Assembly: GCA_910577605.1 (NCBI GenBank)
Contig: CAJTON010000009.1
Span: forward strand, 11,680-51,766
Source of the DNA: an uncultured Butyrivibrio sp.
GTDB taxonomy: Bacteria > Bacillota > Clostridia > Lachnospirales > Lachnospiraceae
Direction of reading: 5' to 3'
Length of the DNA stretch: 40,087 bases
The notes beneath the pieces were generated by a model. The model was not told the origin of the DNA. It was given only the letters and a program-made list of their open reading frames with translations, and searched no databases. Positions 15,070-24,022 of the stretch are shown here, piece by piece. Within the stretch, counting starts at the first letter, position 1, and every line of letters begins with the position of its first letter. The position numbers and the translations under genes are program-made.

Positions 15070-16353
15070 TTGAAAATTTCAAAAATAAAAAGTTTGCTTG
15101 TTGTCCTGACCGCCGCCTTCATGCTGCTTTGGCAGACTTCGGGCGCTTTGGCGTCATCGGGCGCGGTCTTTGGCGGAGTCGTGTATGGTGACAAAACGGC
15201 GCCGCAAAACGACGCGTCGCTTGAGCTTTACGCCCGTTCTGCGGTCCTTATCGACGGCGCCAACAACCGTATTTTGTACGGCAAAAACGAGAATGAGGTC
15301 ATGCCGATGGCGAGCACCACTAAGATCATGACTTTGGTAATAGCGCTTGAAAACGCGGACCTTGACGGAGTTGTGACTTTTTCTCCGTACGCCGCCTCGC
15401 AGCCGGACGTACAGCTGAACGCGGTCAAGGGCGAGCAGTACAGATTAAGCGACCTGCTTTACGTCATGATGCTTAAATCGTACAACGACGTAGCGGCGGC
15501 GATAGCCGAGTATGTGGGAGAGGTGCATTTAAACGGGGAGCAGGATGCGGAGGGGGCGTCAAAGAGAAGCGTTGAGGAGAGCAAAAGATATGTTGCCGAG
15601 TTCGCGTCATTGATGAACGAAAAGGCAGAGAAGCTAGGCTGTGCAGATACTTATTTTATAACGCCGAACGGACTTGACGCACAGGACGACGACGGTACGC
15701 ACTCGACAACCGCGTACGAGCTTGCAAAGATCGCGGCTTACGCTGTTGAAAACGAAACGGTGACCAAAATCTGCACTACAAGGAATTATTCGTGCAGCGA
15801 GCTTCATGGAAAAAGAAACGTTAGCGTTGCGACCACGGACCGTTTTCTTGACATGGTGAATGGAGCGGTCGGGCTTAAAACGGGATTTACGGGGAACGCG
15901 GGCTACTGTTTTGTGGGCGCGGTAAAGCATGAGGGCAGGACGTTTATATCGGTCGTGCTTGCGAGCGGCTGGCCTCCCAACAAAAACTACAAGTGGAGCG
16001 ACACCAAAAAGCTGATGAATTACGGGATCGACAATTATTTTCCGGAAAAAATTTTTGTCGCCGAGGAGGAGCATAAGAAGATTAGAGTGGAGGACGGCAC
16101 TGTTGAGGAAATCGGAACGTATATTCCGTTTTCTCTGGAAATGCTTATTCGCGAGGACGAATCGGTTAAGGTGGTATATGAACTGAGGGAGAGCGTACCG
16201 GCGCCCGTCAGAGCCAACGAACAGGTGGGAACCGTGTACATATATCTGAACGGAGAAAGTTTCAGGACTTTTCCTATACTTGCGAAGGAAAGCTCCGCAA
16301 AACGCGATTATTTTTGGTTCCTGAAAAAAATATGGAATATTTTCTGTCTTTAA
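15070..16353 (+). CDS. D-alanyl-D-alanine carboxypeptidase, DacF/PBP5-like
   Basis: The 427-residue serine D,D-carboxypeptidase trims the terminal D-Ala of peptidoglycan stem peptides. A signal peptide spans about 1-29 (FMLLWQTSGALAS). The active-site motifs are S82-T-T-K85, S137-Y-N139 and K270-T-G, in the correct spacing for peptidase family S11. The segment after about 305 matches the PBP5 C-terminal beta domain, and the last residues (FWFLKKIWNIFCL) could be an amphipathic membrane anchor. The start is a TTG at 15070: an in-frame stop at 15049 leaves no ATG upstream, and the signal peptide begins exactly there. The ribosome binding site is weak. No partner gene is in the same operon. Confidence 0.92.
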   Translation: MKISKIKSLLVVLTAAFMLLWQTSGALASSGAVFGGVVYGDKTAPQNDASLELYARSAVLIDGANNRILYGKNENEVMPMASTTKIMTLVIALENADLDGVVTFSPYAASQPDVQLNAVKGEQYRLSDLLYVMMLKSYNDVAAAIAEYVGEVHLNGEQDAEGASKRSVEESKRYVAEFASLMNEKAEKLGCADTYFITPNGLDAQDDDGTHSTTAYELAKIAAYAVENETVTKICTTRNYSCSELHGKRNVSVATTDRFLDMVNGAVGLKTGFTGNAGYCFVGAVKHEGRTFISVVLASGWPPNKNYKWSDTKKLMNYGIDNYFPEKIFVAEEEHKKIRVEDGTVEEIGTYIPFSLEMLIREDESVKVVYELRESVPAPVRANEQVGTVYIYLNGESFRTFPILAKESSAKRDYFWFLKKIWNIFCL

Positions 16354-16412
16354 AATAAAATTTTGTAAAAATATGTGGTATAAGTCAGATTAGTATGCTA
16401 AAATAACTTTTA

Positions 16413-16502
16413 GATTGCGCCCGGGGAGCGGGTGGAATAATGAAACCCTCTGCGAGGGTACTATTATGCGCGGGAAAACAGCGCATAAACATTGAAAGGA
16501 GC
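16413..16502 (+). promoter_or_regulatory. Structured leader of the cellobiose phosphorylase gene, with conserved hairpin copy 2
   Basis: Three hairpins can be drawn in order: CCCG/CGGG (16420-16432), ACCCTC-TGC-GAGGGT (16445-16459) and TATGCGC/GCGCATA (16465-16487, perfect 7-bp stem). The last belongs to an element also found at 9915-9957. The ribosome binding site GAAAGGAGC follows at 16494-16502. No T-run follows any stem, so none looks like a terminator. I cannot match it to a known riboswitch. Confidence 0.55.
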
Positions 16503-16512
16503 ATATTGATCT

Positions 16513-18921
16513 ATGCAGTACGGTTTTTTTGACTTAACCAACAAGGAGTACGTTATTACAAGACCGGATACTCCCGCGCCCTGGGCGAATTATCTCGGCT
16601 CGCCTGAGTACGGCGCTATCGTTTCCAACAACGGAGGCGGCTACAGCTTTGTGAAGAGCGGGGCGAACGGACGTATCGCTAGATACCGTTTCAACTCCAA
16701 TATCGGTCTTCCCGGAAGATATGTGTATATCAGGGACAACGACGCAAACGATTACTGGTCGGCTACATGGCAGCCCGTAGGCAAGCCTCTTGATCAGTAC
16801 AAGACCGAATGCCATCACGGAACCGCATACACGGTGATAAAATCAGATTACGCGGATATCCATTCGGAGCTTACTTATTATGTGCCTCTTAACAAGACCT
16901 ATGAGGTATGGAGGACAAAGGTCACCAATAATTCGGACAGATTCAGGAAGCTGTCGCTTTTCGGCTTTATAGAGTTTACGAACGAGAACAATTACGAGCA
17001 GGACCAGGTCAATTTACAGTATACGCTTTTCATCACGAGAACTTCTTTTGAGGGCAATAAGATCGTTCAGCATATAAACGAGAACAGCGGCAAGGATGAG
17101 AACGGCTCCAACTGGAGAGAGCGTTTCTTCGGAGTTGTCGGCGCTCCCGTAAGCGCGTATAACGGCGACCTTTCGAGCTTTATCGGCTCATACAGGGATT
17201 ACGGAAATCCCATTGCCGTTGAGCGCGGTTTCTGCGACAATAAATGCAATTACAATTCAAACGGCTGCGGCGCTCTCCAGTCCGATATCATGCTTGCGCC
17301 CGGCGAGACTGCGGAGCTTATATATGTTCTCGGTCAGAAGAATCCCAAGGCTGCGGACGAGATACTTGAGACATATAAGGCCAAAGGACAGGTTGACAGA
17401 GAGCTTAAGGAGCTTATTGATTACTGGCACGGACAGCTCAATAATTTTCAGGTTGACACGCCTTCTCCTGAATTCAACAATATGGTCAACGTATGGAACG
17501 CTTACCAGTGCTTTATTACTTTTATCTGGTCGAGAGCGGCGTCGCTTATATACTGCGGTCTGCGCAACGGCTACGGTTACAGGGATACGGTGCAGGATAT
17601 TCAGGGTATCATCCATATCAATCCTGAGCTTGCAGCGGACAAGATACGCTTTATGATCTCGGCGCAGGTTGACAACGGCGGCGGACTTCCGCTTGTTAAG
17701 TTCGACCATAACGCCGGACATGAAACCTGCCCCGACGAGAACGACGAAAATTCGCTTTACGCAAAGCAGACCGGACATCCCTGTTACAGGGCTGACGACG
17801 CGCTCTGGCTTTTCCCCACGGTGTTCAAATACATCGGCGAGAGCGGCAACAAGGCTTTCCTTGACGAGGTCATCGTTTACGCGAACGGCGGCGAGGACAC
17901 GGTTTACGAGCACCTCAAGAAGGCTATCAATTTTTCGATGGAGAGGCTCGGAGCGCACACTATGCCCGCTGGACTTTACGCCGACTGGAACGATTGCCTG
18001 AGGCTCGGCAAAAAGGGAGAGTCCACTTTCGTCGCTTTCCAGCTTTACTATGCAATGAGCATAATAAAAGATTACGCACAGGACAGAAACGATACCGAAT
18101 ATGTTTCGTATATAGACGGAGTTCAGCCCGAACTTGGAAAGAGCCTTGCGGCTTGCTGGGACGAGGACAGATTCATCCGCGGATACAGGGAGAACGGAGA
18201 GGTAGTGGGGGCAAAGAAGGACCCCGAGGCAAGCATGTGGCTTAATCCTCAGTCATGGTCGGTCATTTCCGGCTTCGCATCAAAGGAGCAGGCTGTGACG
18301 GCGATGGACAAGGTCCACGAGATACTCAACACTCCTTACGGCGTAAAAATTATGGAGCCGCCTTATGTGGATCATTATTTTGACGGCGCTCTTATGCATA
18401 TATTCAATCCCGATACCAAGGAGAACGGCGGTATTTTCTCACAGACACAGGGCTGGGCGATACTCGCCGAATCGCTTCTCGGAAGAGGCGACAGGGCGTT
18501 TGAGTACTTCCTTGAGTCGTCGCCCGCAAGCATGAACGACAAGGCTGAGACGCGCGTGCTTGAGCCTTACGTTCACGGACAGTTCACCGAGTCCACGCGC
18601 TCGCCTTACGCCGGACGTTCCCATGTGCACTGGCTCACAGGAACCGGCTCGACCGTAATGGTAGGCTGCGTCGAGGGTATCTGCGGAATGCGCCCCAATG
18701 CCGACGGACTTGTTATCAGTCCCTCGATACCCGCAAAGTGGGACGGCTTTAAGATCGAAAAGAACTTCAGAGGAAAGCATATTTCGATCGACGTGCAGAA
18801 TCCCGACCATGTTCAGAGCGGAGTTAAGTCCATGACCGTAAACGGAGCCGCGGTAAACGGAAACCTTCTTACCGACGATATGCTTACGGAGCAGACAAAG
18901 GTTATAGTCGTACTCGGATAA
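16513..18921 (+). CDS. Cellobiose phosphorylase, GH94
   Basis: This 802-residue cytosolic enzyme should split cellobiose with phosphate into glucose-1-phosphate and glucose, saving one ATP. Sequence and length fit GH94 cellobiose phosphorylases: an N-terminal beta-sandwich (about 1-280, MQYGFFDLTNKEYVI, TPAPWANYLG), a linker and an (alpha/alpha)6 barrel with RNGYGYRDTVQDIQ and YADWNDCLRLG. The aspartate D491 in that last motif is at the position of the family's general acid, which from memory is Asp490 in the Cellvibrio gilvus enzyme. PYVDHYF and SPYAGRSHVHWLTGTGS are also typical. Chitobiose or cellodextrin phosphorylases are less likely given the length. It is a single gene with a structured leader and its own terminator; no sugar transporter is adjacent. 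Codon use is GC-rich and regular, suggesting high expression. Confidence 0.93.
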   Translation: MQYGFFDLTNKEYVITRPDTPAPWANYLGSPEYGAIVSNNGGGYSFVKSGANGRIARYRFNSNIGLPGRYVYIRDNDANDYWSATWQPVGKPLDQYKTECHHGTAYTVIKSDYADIHSELTYYVPLNKTYEVWRTKVTNNSDRFRKLSLFGFIEFTNENNYEQDQVNLQYTLFITRTSFEGNKIVQHINENSGKDENGSNWRERFFGVVGAPVSAYNGDLSSFIGSYRDYGNPIAVERGFCDNKCNYNSNGCGALQSDIMLAPGETAELIYVLGQKNPKAADEILETYKAKGQVDRELKELIDYWHGQLNNFQVDTPSPEFNNMVNVWNAYQCFITFIWSRAASLIYCGLRNGYGYRDTVQDIQGIIHINPELAADKIRFMISAQVDNGGGLPLVKFDHNAGHETCPDENDENSLYAKQTGHPCYRADDALWLFPTVFKYIGESGNKAFLDEVIVYANGGEDTVYEHLKKAINFSMERLGAHTMPAGLYADWNDCLRLGKKGESTFVAFQLYYAMSIIKDYAQDRNDTEYVSYIDGVQPELGKSLAACWDEDRFIRGYRENGEVVGAKKDPEASMWLNPQSWSVISGFASKEQAVTAMDKVHEILNTPYGVKIMEPPYVDHYFDGALMHIFNPDTKENGGIFSQTQGWAILAESLLGRGDRAFEYFLESSPASMNDKAETRVLEPYVHGQFTESTRSPYAGRSHVHWLTGTGSTVMVGCVEGICGMRPNADGLVISPSIPAKWDGFKIEKNFRGKHISIDVQNPDHVQSGVKSMTVNGAAVNGNLLTDDMLTEQTKVIVVLG

Positions 18922-18953
18922 TTTTTACAGACAGTAAAATCAGAAGCAGTGTC

Positions 18954-19000
18954 CGGCTGGTGGAGACGGGGATATCCCCGTTTCTGCCAGCCGATTTTTT
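18954..19000 (+). terminator. Terminator of the cellobiose phosphorylase gene
   Basis: A long hairpin (CGGCTGG...GACGGGG, loop ATAT, CCCCGTTTC...CCAGCCG) with one internal bulge is followed by TTTTTT. It ends the monocistronic unit. Confidence 0.88.
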
Positions 19001-19148
19001 GCGATGAAAAAGAAACATATATATGAAAAAAATATGTCGATTAATAAATAATGAAATGTAAATGAAATTATAAGTTGATTTTATGCGTAAAATATTTATA
19101 TCTATATTATAAAAATAAATATCCTATATTTAAATAACAATATTTGAA

Positions 19149-19176
19149 TTGACTGTCTGTAAAAATTGAGTATAAT
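19149..19176 (+). promoter_or_regulatory. Predicted promoter of cassette B
   Basis: TTGACT (19149-19154) and TATAAT (19171-19176) are 16 bases apart, close to consensus. The start at 19208 lies 31 bases after the -10. The 150 bases before it (19001-19148) are very AT-rich and contain no gene. Confidence 0.72.
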
Positions 19177-19207
19177 ATAATTTAAGAAGTTGAGGAGGCT
19201 TATTTTG

Positions 19208-20614
19208 ATGAAAAAAATTAAATTAGCAGCACTGAGTTTCCTGATATTGTCAATTGTTTTTATGCGACCAGTGTATGCCGATAGCATAGATGAAGATAGC
19301 ACAGTTGATTATACTTATGAAGCGATGTTAGCTCTTGACAATTACTATAAATCTGAGGAGAGAATCTTTAATGATGTGATTTCTGAAAGTGAATACTGCG
19401 GTTTCAGTCTTAAGTGGAAGCATTCAGAAAATAGTTTGAATGATTTATTGATGCAGGTTGAGAATGCAAATGGTAAGGCGTTATACCAATATAATGAGGA
19501 GAATTTAAGAGTTGCTAAAAATGATAATGGTAATATAACAACTTATACATATGTTAATGGCAGAATAAAAACAGAAAGAAGTTCTAATTATGAAGTTATA
19601 TATTTTTATGATGAAGAAATTCCTATAGGATTTTTCTTTAATGATAAGTGCTTTGAGTATAAATATACAAATAATTATATTACTGAAATTTTATGCGAAG
19701 GTAAAGTAACTTGCCGATATTTATATGATGAAAACCTGAACATTCATTGTGCGTATAGTGACATATATGAAGTTGATGGAAAAAAAGTAAAACTAGACGA
19801 TGTAAATAATATTGTATATAACGGAGTTTATACTGATCGTGAAACAGGTTGGGTATATTTTGGAAGATATTATGATATTAAGACTGGACGGTACATTGAT
19901 GGTATTAGCAGAGAAAATATGCAGGAATATATCAAAAAATATGGTAAAGTTACAGTTGAGATTATAAGCAATATTAATGATATTGACGGGGATTCTTCAA
20001 AGTATTTTCTGTATGAAAACGAAAAGTCTTCATTATTGTCTGGCACTTCTTTAAGTGTGGAAGATAAAATCAATATTATAGCTAGAACTATATATTTTGA
20101 ATCTTCTATTGATGTTTTTGATCAAATTGGAGTAGCGTCAGTTGTGCGTAACAGAATGGAGAAAAAGGGAAAGACAGCTTACGAAATTGTGTCTGAAAAC
20201 GGTGAATTTGGGGGCTATGAAATGGCTATTAACAGTTCATACAAGGTAGCCACCAGAAGCAGTTGCTGGAGTCAGGCGTTGGCAAACGCCAATAGATTAT
20301 ATTATGGGAATCCTCTGGTATATTCCAGTTATTATTATGATGATTCATATGATTTTAGAGCTTTAAAAGGAGCTGCAACAAGTGATGTGCCCAAATTTAA
20401 ACTGATTAATAATATATTATATGTAAGAACTCAAAAAACTGGAAGCAGTACATTTGAATACATAGTAAAAGTTAAAGAATTATATTGTCCGGTACAGGAA
20501 AAAGTAAATAATGATTATTATATAAATAAATATGTTTCATATAACGAATTGGTAATTCTGGAAAAAAGATATGGAAAAATGGAAAAGTACAATGTATTTT
20601 TTAAATGCAGTTGA
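19208..20614 (+). CDS. Exported mini-RHS/YD-repeat protein with SleB-like domain (cassette B)
   Basis: The 468-residue product is a diverged paralogue of the protein at 1702-3033. It has a Sec signal peptide (MKKIKLAALSFLILS...VYADS). YD-type repeats lie at about 90-200 (ALYQYNEENLRVAK, TYTYVNGRIKTERSS, FEYKYTNNYITEI). The RHS-core-like segment DRETGWVYFGRYY...YIDGIS is at 210-234. The C-terminal SleB/Hydrolase_2-like domain from about 282 reads LSVEDKINIIARTIYFES with the expected glutamate E298, then ASVVRNRM and CWSQALANANRLYYGNP. It keeps the SleB pattern better than copy A. The ATG at 19208 has GAGGAGG at 19192-19198; a TTG at 19190 is less likely. The gene is far more AT-rich than its neighbours, suggesting separate ancestry. 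Role inferred: cell-wall hydrolase or effector. Confidence 0.75.
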   Translation: MKKIKLAALSFLILSIVFMRPVYADSIDEDSTVDYTYEAMLALDNYYKSEERIFNDVISESEYCGFSLKWKHSENSLNDLLMQVENANGKALYQYNEENLRVAKNDNGNITTYTYVNGRIKTERSSNYEVIYFYDEEIPIGFFFNDKCFEYKYTNNYITEILCEGKVTCRYLYDENLNIHCAYSDIYEVDGKKVKLDDVNNIVYNGVYTDRETGWVYFGRYYDIKTGRYIDGISRENMQEYIKKYGKVTVEIISNINDIDGDSSKYFLYENEKSSLLSGTSLSVEDKINIIARTIYFESSIDVFDQIGVASVVRNRMEKKGKTAYEIVSENGEFGGYEMAINSSYKVATRSSCWSQALANANRLYYGNPLVYSSYYYDDSYDFRALKGAATSDVPKFKLINNILYVRTQKTGSSTFEYIVKVKELYCPVQEKVNNDYYINKYVSYNELVILEKRYGKMEKYNVFFKCS

Positions 20615-20634
20615 GAATTGAGAGGAGTTAAATT

Positions 20635-21633
20635 ATGTGGAAAAAATTGATTTTATGCGCGTTTGCGTCTTCGCTTTTTCTTTTTACGTCATGTCAGAAG
20701 CAGGACCGCGAAGAAGGCATCACTGACATATCTGCTGATAATAGCGGAAATTCCGAGATTTCAACTTCTTCCGGCGATACAAAAGACGATCGTCCCACAG
20801 GGTGCGAATGGACTGATGAGGATAAAGAATATAAGGATGTGCTTTATCCCGGATTTGAACTCGGCACTGTCGTGATAGACGGAGTAAGCTACAGGACGTT
20901 GACCGCGGATAACGGCTGTGTGATAACGGATAACGGCAATGTTTTTCTTTCCCCGTACAAAAACGACTATTCCGGAGTATATACTTTCACATTGAAATAC
21001 AGTGGTACTTCTTATCCTTATACCGAAATCATGCGAACGCCGATAGGCGGATATACCTCCGGAAATTTCGCGTCAAGGGTCCCGCGCGTATCAATGACGG
21101 ACGTGACAGGGGACGGCGCCGAGGACATAGTTATAAGGGTAGAGGACTATGATAAGGACGATGGCAGTACAAAATGCGATATTTTTGTCTATGACTGTAA
21201 GAAGGAAACGTCCGTCAGGATTCCCGTTGACGAGATAAAGCATATGCTATCTGACAAATTTGTATCTGACAAAATGACAGTCGAAGGTAAAACAGCGCGT
21301 ACTTTTGTAAAAACTCCGGACGGAAAGACAAAAATTGATTTTGAGTACGAGATGCCGGAAAATGCGGAGGCACTTTCCGACATAACAGTTATACCGTATT
21401 CGGACTATATTCTTGTAGGGGACAGTACGATTTACTGCGGAGTGTGGCTCGGCTCGTATATTGATTACGAGGAGGGGTATTATCCCGTGACGGGAAATTA
21501 CACTGCTTATGCGGCGGCGCTGTATGTGCCTTTGGTATACGACGAGGGCAGTGTCTCTTTCACGGCGGGAGATATGGAGGATATTGTGCTTATACCCGCC
21601 AAAACAACATTGAATTACGCGTGTAACAAATGA
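20635..21633 (+). CDS. Lipoprotein with D-x-T-G-D-G motif, partner of cassette B
   Basis: The 332-residue product has a lipobox signal peptide (FTSC, C20) and a Ser/Asp-rich linker. The Ca-loop-like motif DVTGDGAEDI lies at 156-165 and the acidic DYDKDDG follows. The overall layout matches the lipoprotein at 3050-4159, which has the same motif at residue 130, so the two are likely distant paralogues. It begins 20 bases after the mini-RHS gene, with GAGAGGAG as RBS, and is predicted to be co-transcribed with it. Unlike that gene, its base composition is closer to the window average. No catalytic motif is recognised. A binding or immunity role towards the upstream protein is possible but unproven. 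Confidence 0.74.
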   Translation: MWKKLILCAFASSLFLFTSCQKQDREEGITDISADNSGNSEISTSSGDTKDDRPTGCEWTDEDKEYKDVLYPGFELGTVVIDGVSYRTLTADNGCVITDNGNVFLSPYKNDYSGVYTFTLKYSGTSYPYTEIMRTPIGGYTSGNFASRVPRVSMTDVTGDGAEDIVIRVEDYDKDDGSTKCDIFVYDCKKETSVRIPVDEIKHMLSDKFVSDKMTVEGKTARTFVKTPDGKTKIDFEYEMPENAEALSDITVIPYSDYILVGDSTIYCGVWLGSYIDYEEGYYPVTGNYTAYAAALYVPLVYDEGSVSFTAGDMEDIVLIPAKTTLNYACNK

Positions 21634-21644
21634 GGTAAAATCGT

Positions 21645-22352
21645 ATGGCAATGTGGAATCCGTGGCGCGGCTGCCACAGACATAGCGAAGGGTGCAGGTA
21701 TTGCTACATCCATAAGGGCGATCTCAAGCGTGGAATTGATACAAACAATATTATAAAGACAGATAACTTCTATGCTCCTGTCGCTAAAAATAAATCGGGA
21801 GCATACAAAATCAAATCGGGACAGTTGGTGTATCTCTGTTTTTCTACGGATTTTCTGATCGAGGACGCCGATGAATGGCGTTCTGAATGCTGGCGGATGA
21901 TACGGGAACGTTCCGATCTGCATTTTTTGTTTCTGACTAAGCGCATTGAACGGTTTATGGATTGTATCCCGAATGACTGGAACGACGGATACGATAATGT
22001 TACGGTCGGATGCACGGTGGAAAATCAGGACAGGGCTGATTACAGGCTTTCCATTTTTAATGAACTGCCTATAAAACATAAAAATATTGTCTGTCAGCCG
22101 TTGATTGAGGAAATAAACCTTACCGCATATCTTGATGATGTTGAGTTAGTGGTGGTTGGCGGAGAGTCGGACAGAAACGCCAGACCGCTTGATTATGCGT
22201 GGGTGCTTTCCATACGGGAGCAATGTATCGCCCGCAAAGTACATTTTGAGTTCCGGCAGTGCGGGACACATTTTATCAAGGACGGAAAAAGCTACACATT
22301 ATCCACCCGTGACTTATGCAGTCAGGCGAGAAAAGCAAATATCAATTATTGA
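21645..22352 (+). CDS. DUF5131 family protein (phage Gp37/Gp68-like)
   Basis: The 235-residue protein matches DUF5131, known from phage and bacterial genomes. It opens with WNPWRGCHRHSEGCRYCY, where C10, C17 and C20 form a cysteine cluster like that of radical-SAM-type proteins. LCFSTDFLIEDADEWR, LFLTKRIERF, VTVGCTVENQ and VVGGESDRNARPLDYAW are further family marks. Its activity is not established as far as I know. It begins 11 bases after the cassette B lipoprotein with only a weak GAGG upstream, so it may be read through from cassette B. The following gene has its own promoter. Confidence 0.85.
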   Translation: MAMWNPWRGCHRHSEGCRYCYIHKGDLKRGIDTNNIIKTDNFYAPVAKNKSGAYKIKSGQLVYLCFSTDFLIEDADEWRSECWRMIRERSDLHFLFLTKRIERFMDCIPNDWNDGYDNVTVGCTVENQDRADYRLSIFNELPIKHKNIVCQPLIEEINLTAYLDDVELVVVGGESDRNARPLDYAWVLSIREQCIARKVHFEFRQCGTHFIKDGKSYTLSTRDLCSQARKANINY

Positions 22353-22395
22353 ACGGTCCGCAAAACGGATTCACAGGCGATTTTCTGCGCCGTTG

Positions 22396-22424
22396 TTGAC
22401 AAAAATATGAAATAAAGGTATATT
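22396..22424 (+). promoter_or_regulatory. Predicted promoter of the acyltransferase operon
   Basis: TTGACA (22396-22401) and TATATT (22419-22424) are 17 bases apart, a strong sigma-A match. It lies between the DUF5131 gene and the MBOAT gene. Confidence 0.72.
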
Positions 22425-22507
22425 TAAGTGACGATTTTACAGTGCGGATTTTGTGTCAGGCGTTGTTTTGTGCAGAATTTTCGCAGAATTTCGGAGGACA
22501 GGCTTAA

Positions 22508-24004
22508 ATGCTTTTTAATTCGTATCAGTTTCTGATATTTTTTCCCATAGTTGTACTGATATACTGGGCGATACCGCTGCGCTTCAGATATATATGGCTG
22601 CTGGCGGCAAGCTATTATTTTTATATGTGCTGGAACGCGAAATACGCGCTTCTTCTGTTATTTTCAACGGCGGTAACATATGCGAGCGGGATTATAATAA
22701 ATAAGATTAAATCTCTTGAGATCGAAGAGGGGAAACGGACGCGCTACATGAAGCTCTGCGTCGCCTTCAGCTTCGTCATTAATATCGGGGTTCTCGCGTG
22801 GTTCAAATATTTTAATTTCATTTTTGAAAACGTTCAGAAAGTATTTGCGCATATAGGAATCGCGCTGTCGTCGCCGGCGTTCGACATTGTGCTTCCGGTG
22901 GGCATTTCCTTCTATATTTTTCAGGCGCTCAGCTATACGGTCGATGTGTACAGGGGAGATATTTACGCGGAAAAGAACTTTTTAAAATACGCTCTTTTCG
23001 TATCGTTTTTTCCGCAGCTTGTGGCGGGACCGATCGAGCGCTCAAAGAATCTGTTAAAACAGGTAGCCGAACCGCACAGATTTGACTACGAGAAATGCCG
23101 AGAGGGTTTTCTTCTGATGCTTTGGGGCTTTTTCCTCAAGCTTGTGATAGCGGACCGCGCGGCGATAATCGTCAATACGGTTTACAATGATTACGGCAGC
23201 TATCCGGGAATGTACCTTGTCGTCGCGACGGTGCTTTTCGCCTTTCAGATATACTGCGATTTCGCGGGATATTCGACGATCGCGATGGGGGCGGCGAAAA
23301 TAATGGGCTTTGAGCTTATGGAGAATTTTGACTGCCCGTATTTTGCGAAATCTGTTTCGGAATTCTGGCGCAGGTGGCATATTTCGCTTTCCAGCTGGTT
23401 TCGGGATTATCTTTATATACCGCTCGGCGGTAACAGGAAGGGTACGGCGCGCAAATATCTCAATATGATGATCGTTTTTCTGACGAGCGGTATGTGGCAC
23501 GGCGCGCAATGGTCGTTTATCGTGTGGGGAGGGATAAACGGTCTTTATCAGATAATAGGCGAGAGGCTCATGCCTGTGAGAAATAAGCTTAATAAGCTTC
23601 TGCGTCTGAAAAGGGAATCCTTCGGTCATAAGCTTTTCAAGGTCGTAACGACCTTTGTTCTCATTGACTTCGCGTGGATATTTTTCAGGGCGAACAGATT
23701 CACAGACGCGTTCGGAATAATAAAAAGCATGTTCAGCGTCCGCAACTGGTGGGTGCTTTTTGACGATTCACTGTTTACCCTCGGACTGGACTGGAAGAAT
23801 TTCGTGCTGCTGATTCTGGCGATCGTAATACTTCTTGTTTCGGACATATTCAAATATAAGGGAATCAAAGTGAGAAAAGTCATTATGAGACAGGAGCTTT
23901 GGTTCAGATGGTCGCTTTATATAGCGGTGATAGCCGGAATACTTGTATTCGGCATATGGGGACCCGGTTACGACGCTTCGGCCTTCATATATTTTCAGTT
24001 TTAG
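22508..24004 (+). CDS. MBOAT family O-acyltransferase (AlgI/DltB-like)
   Basis: This 498-residue polytopic membrane protein should move acyl groups across the membrane to a cell-surface polymer. It carries the MBOAT signature WRRWHISLSSWFRDYLYIPLGG with H291, and the catalytic-histidine motif GMWHGAQW with H331. The N-terminus (MLFNSYQFLIFFPIVVLIYW) is typical of the AlgI branch. Two SGNH-type proteins follow within 18 and 13 bases. The set resembles alginate-acetylation and teichoic-acid D-alanylation systems, in which MBOAT is paired with AlgX/AlgJ or DltD. No dltA or dltC is visible, so acetylation of a surface glycan is more likely than D-alanylation. The acceptor is unknown. Confidence 0.9.
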   Translation: MLFNSYQFLIFFPIVVLIYWAIPLRFRYIWLLAASYYFYMCWNAKYALLLLFSTAVTYASGIIINKIKSLEIEEGKRTRYMKLCVAFSFVINIGVLAWFKYFNFIFENVQKVFAHIGIALSSPAFDIVLPVGISFYIFQALSYTVDVYRGDIYAEKNFLKYALFVSFFPQLVAGPIERSKNLLKQVAEPHRFDYEKCREGFLLMLWGFFLKLVIADRAAIIVNTVYNDYGSYPGMYLVVATVLFAFQIYCDFAGYSTIAMGAAKIMGFELMENFDCPYFAKSVSEFWRRWHISLSSWFRDYLYIPLGGNRKGTARKYLNMMIVFLTSGMWHGAQWSFIVWGGINGLYQIIGERLMPVRNKLNKLLRLKRESFGHKLFKVVTTFVLIDFAWIFFRANRFTDAFGIIKSMFSVRNWWVLFDDSLFTLGLDWKNFVLLILAIVILLVSDIFKYKGIKVRKVIMRQELWFRWSLYIAVIAGILVFGIWGPGYDASAFIYFQF

Positions 24005-24022
24005 CAGAAGAGGGGCTATGTC

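Noticed and set aside
17257..17958. Open frame of 233 codons on the minus strand inside the cellobiose phosphorylase gene
   Set aside because: Shadow of the GH94 gene; no domain or ribosome binding site seen.
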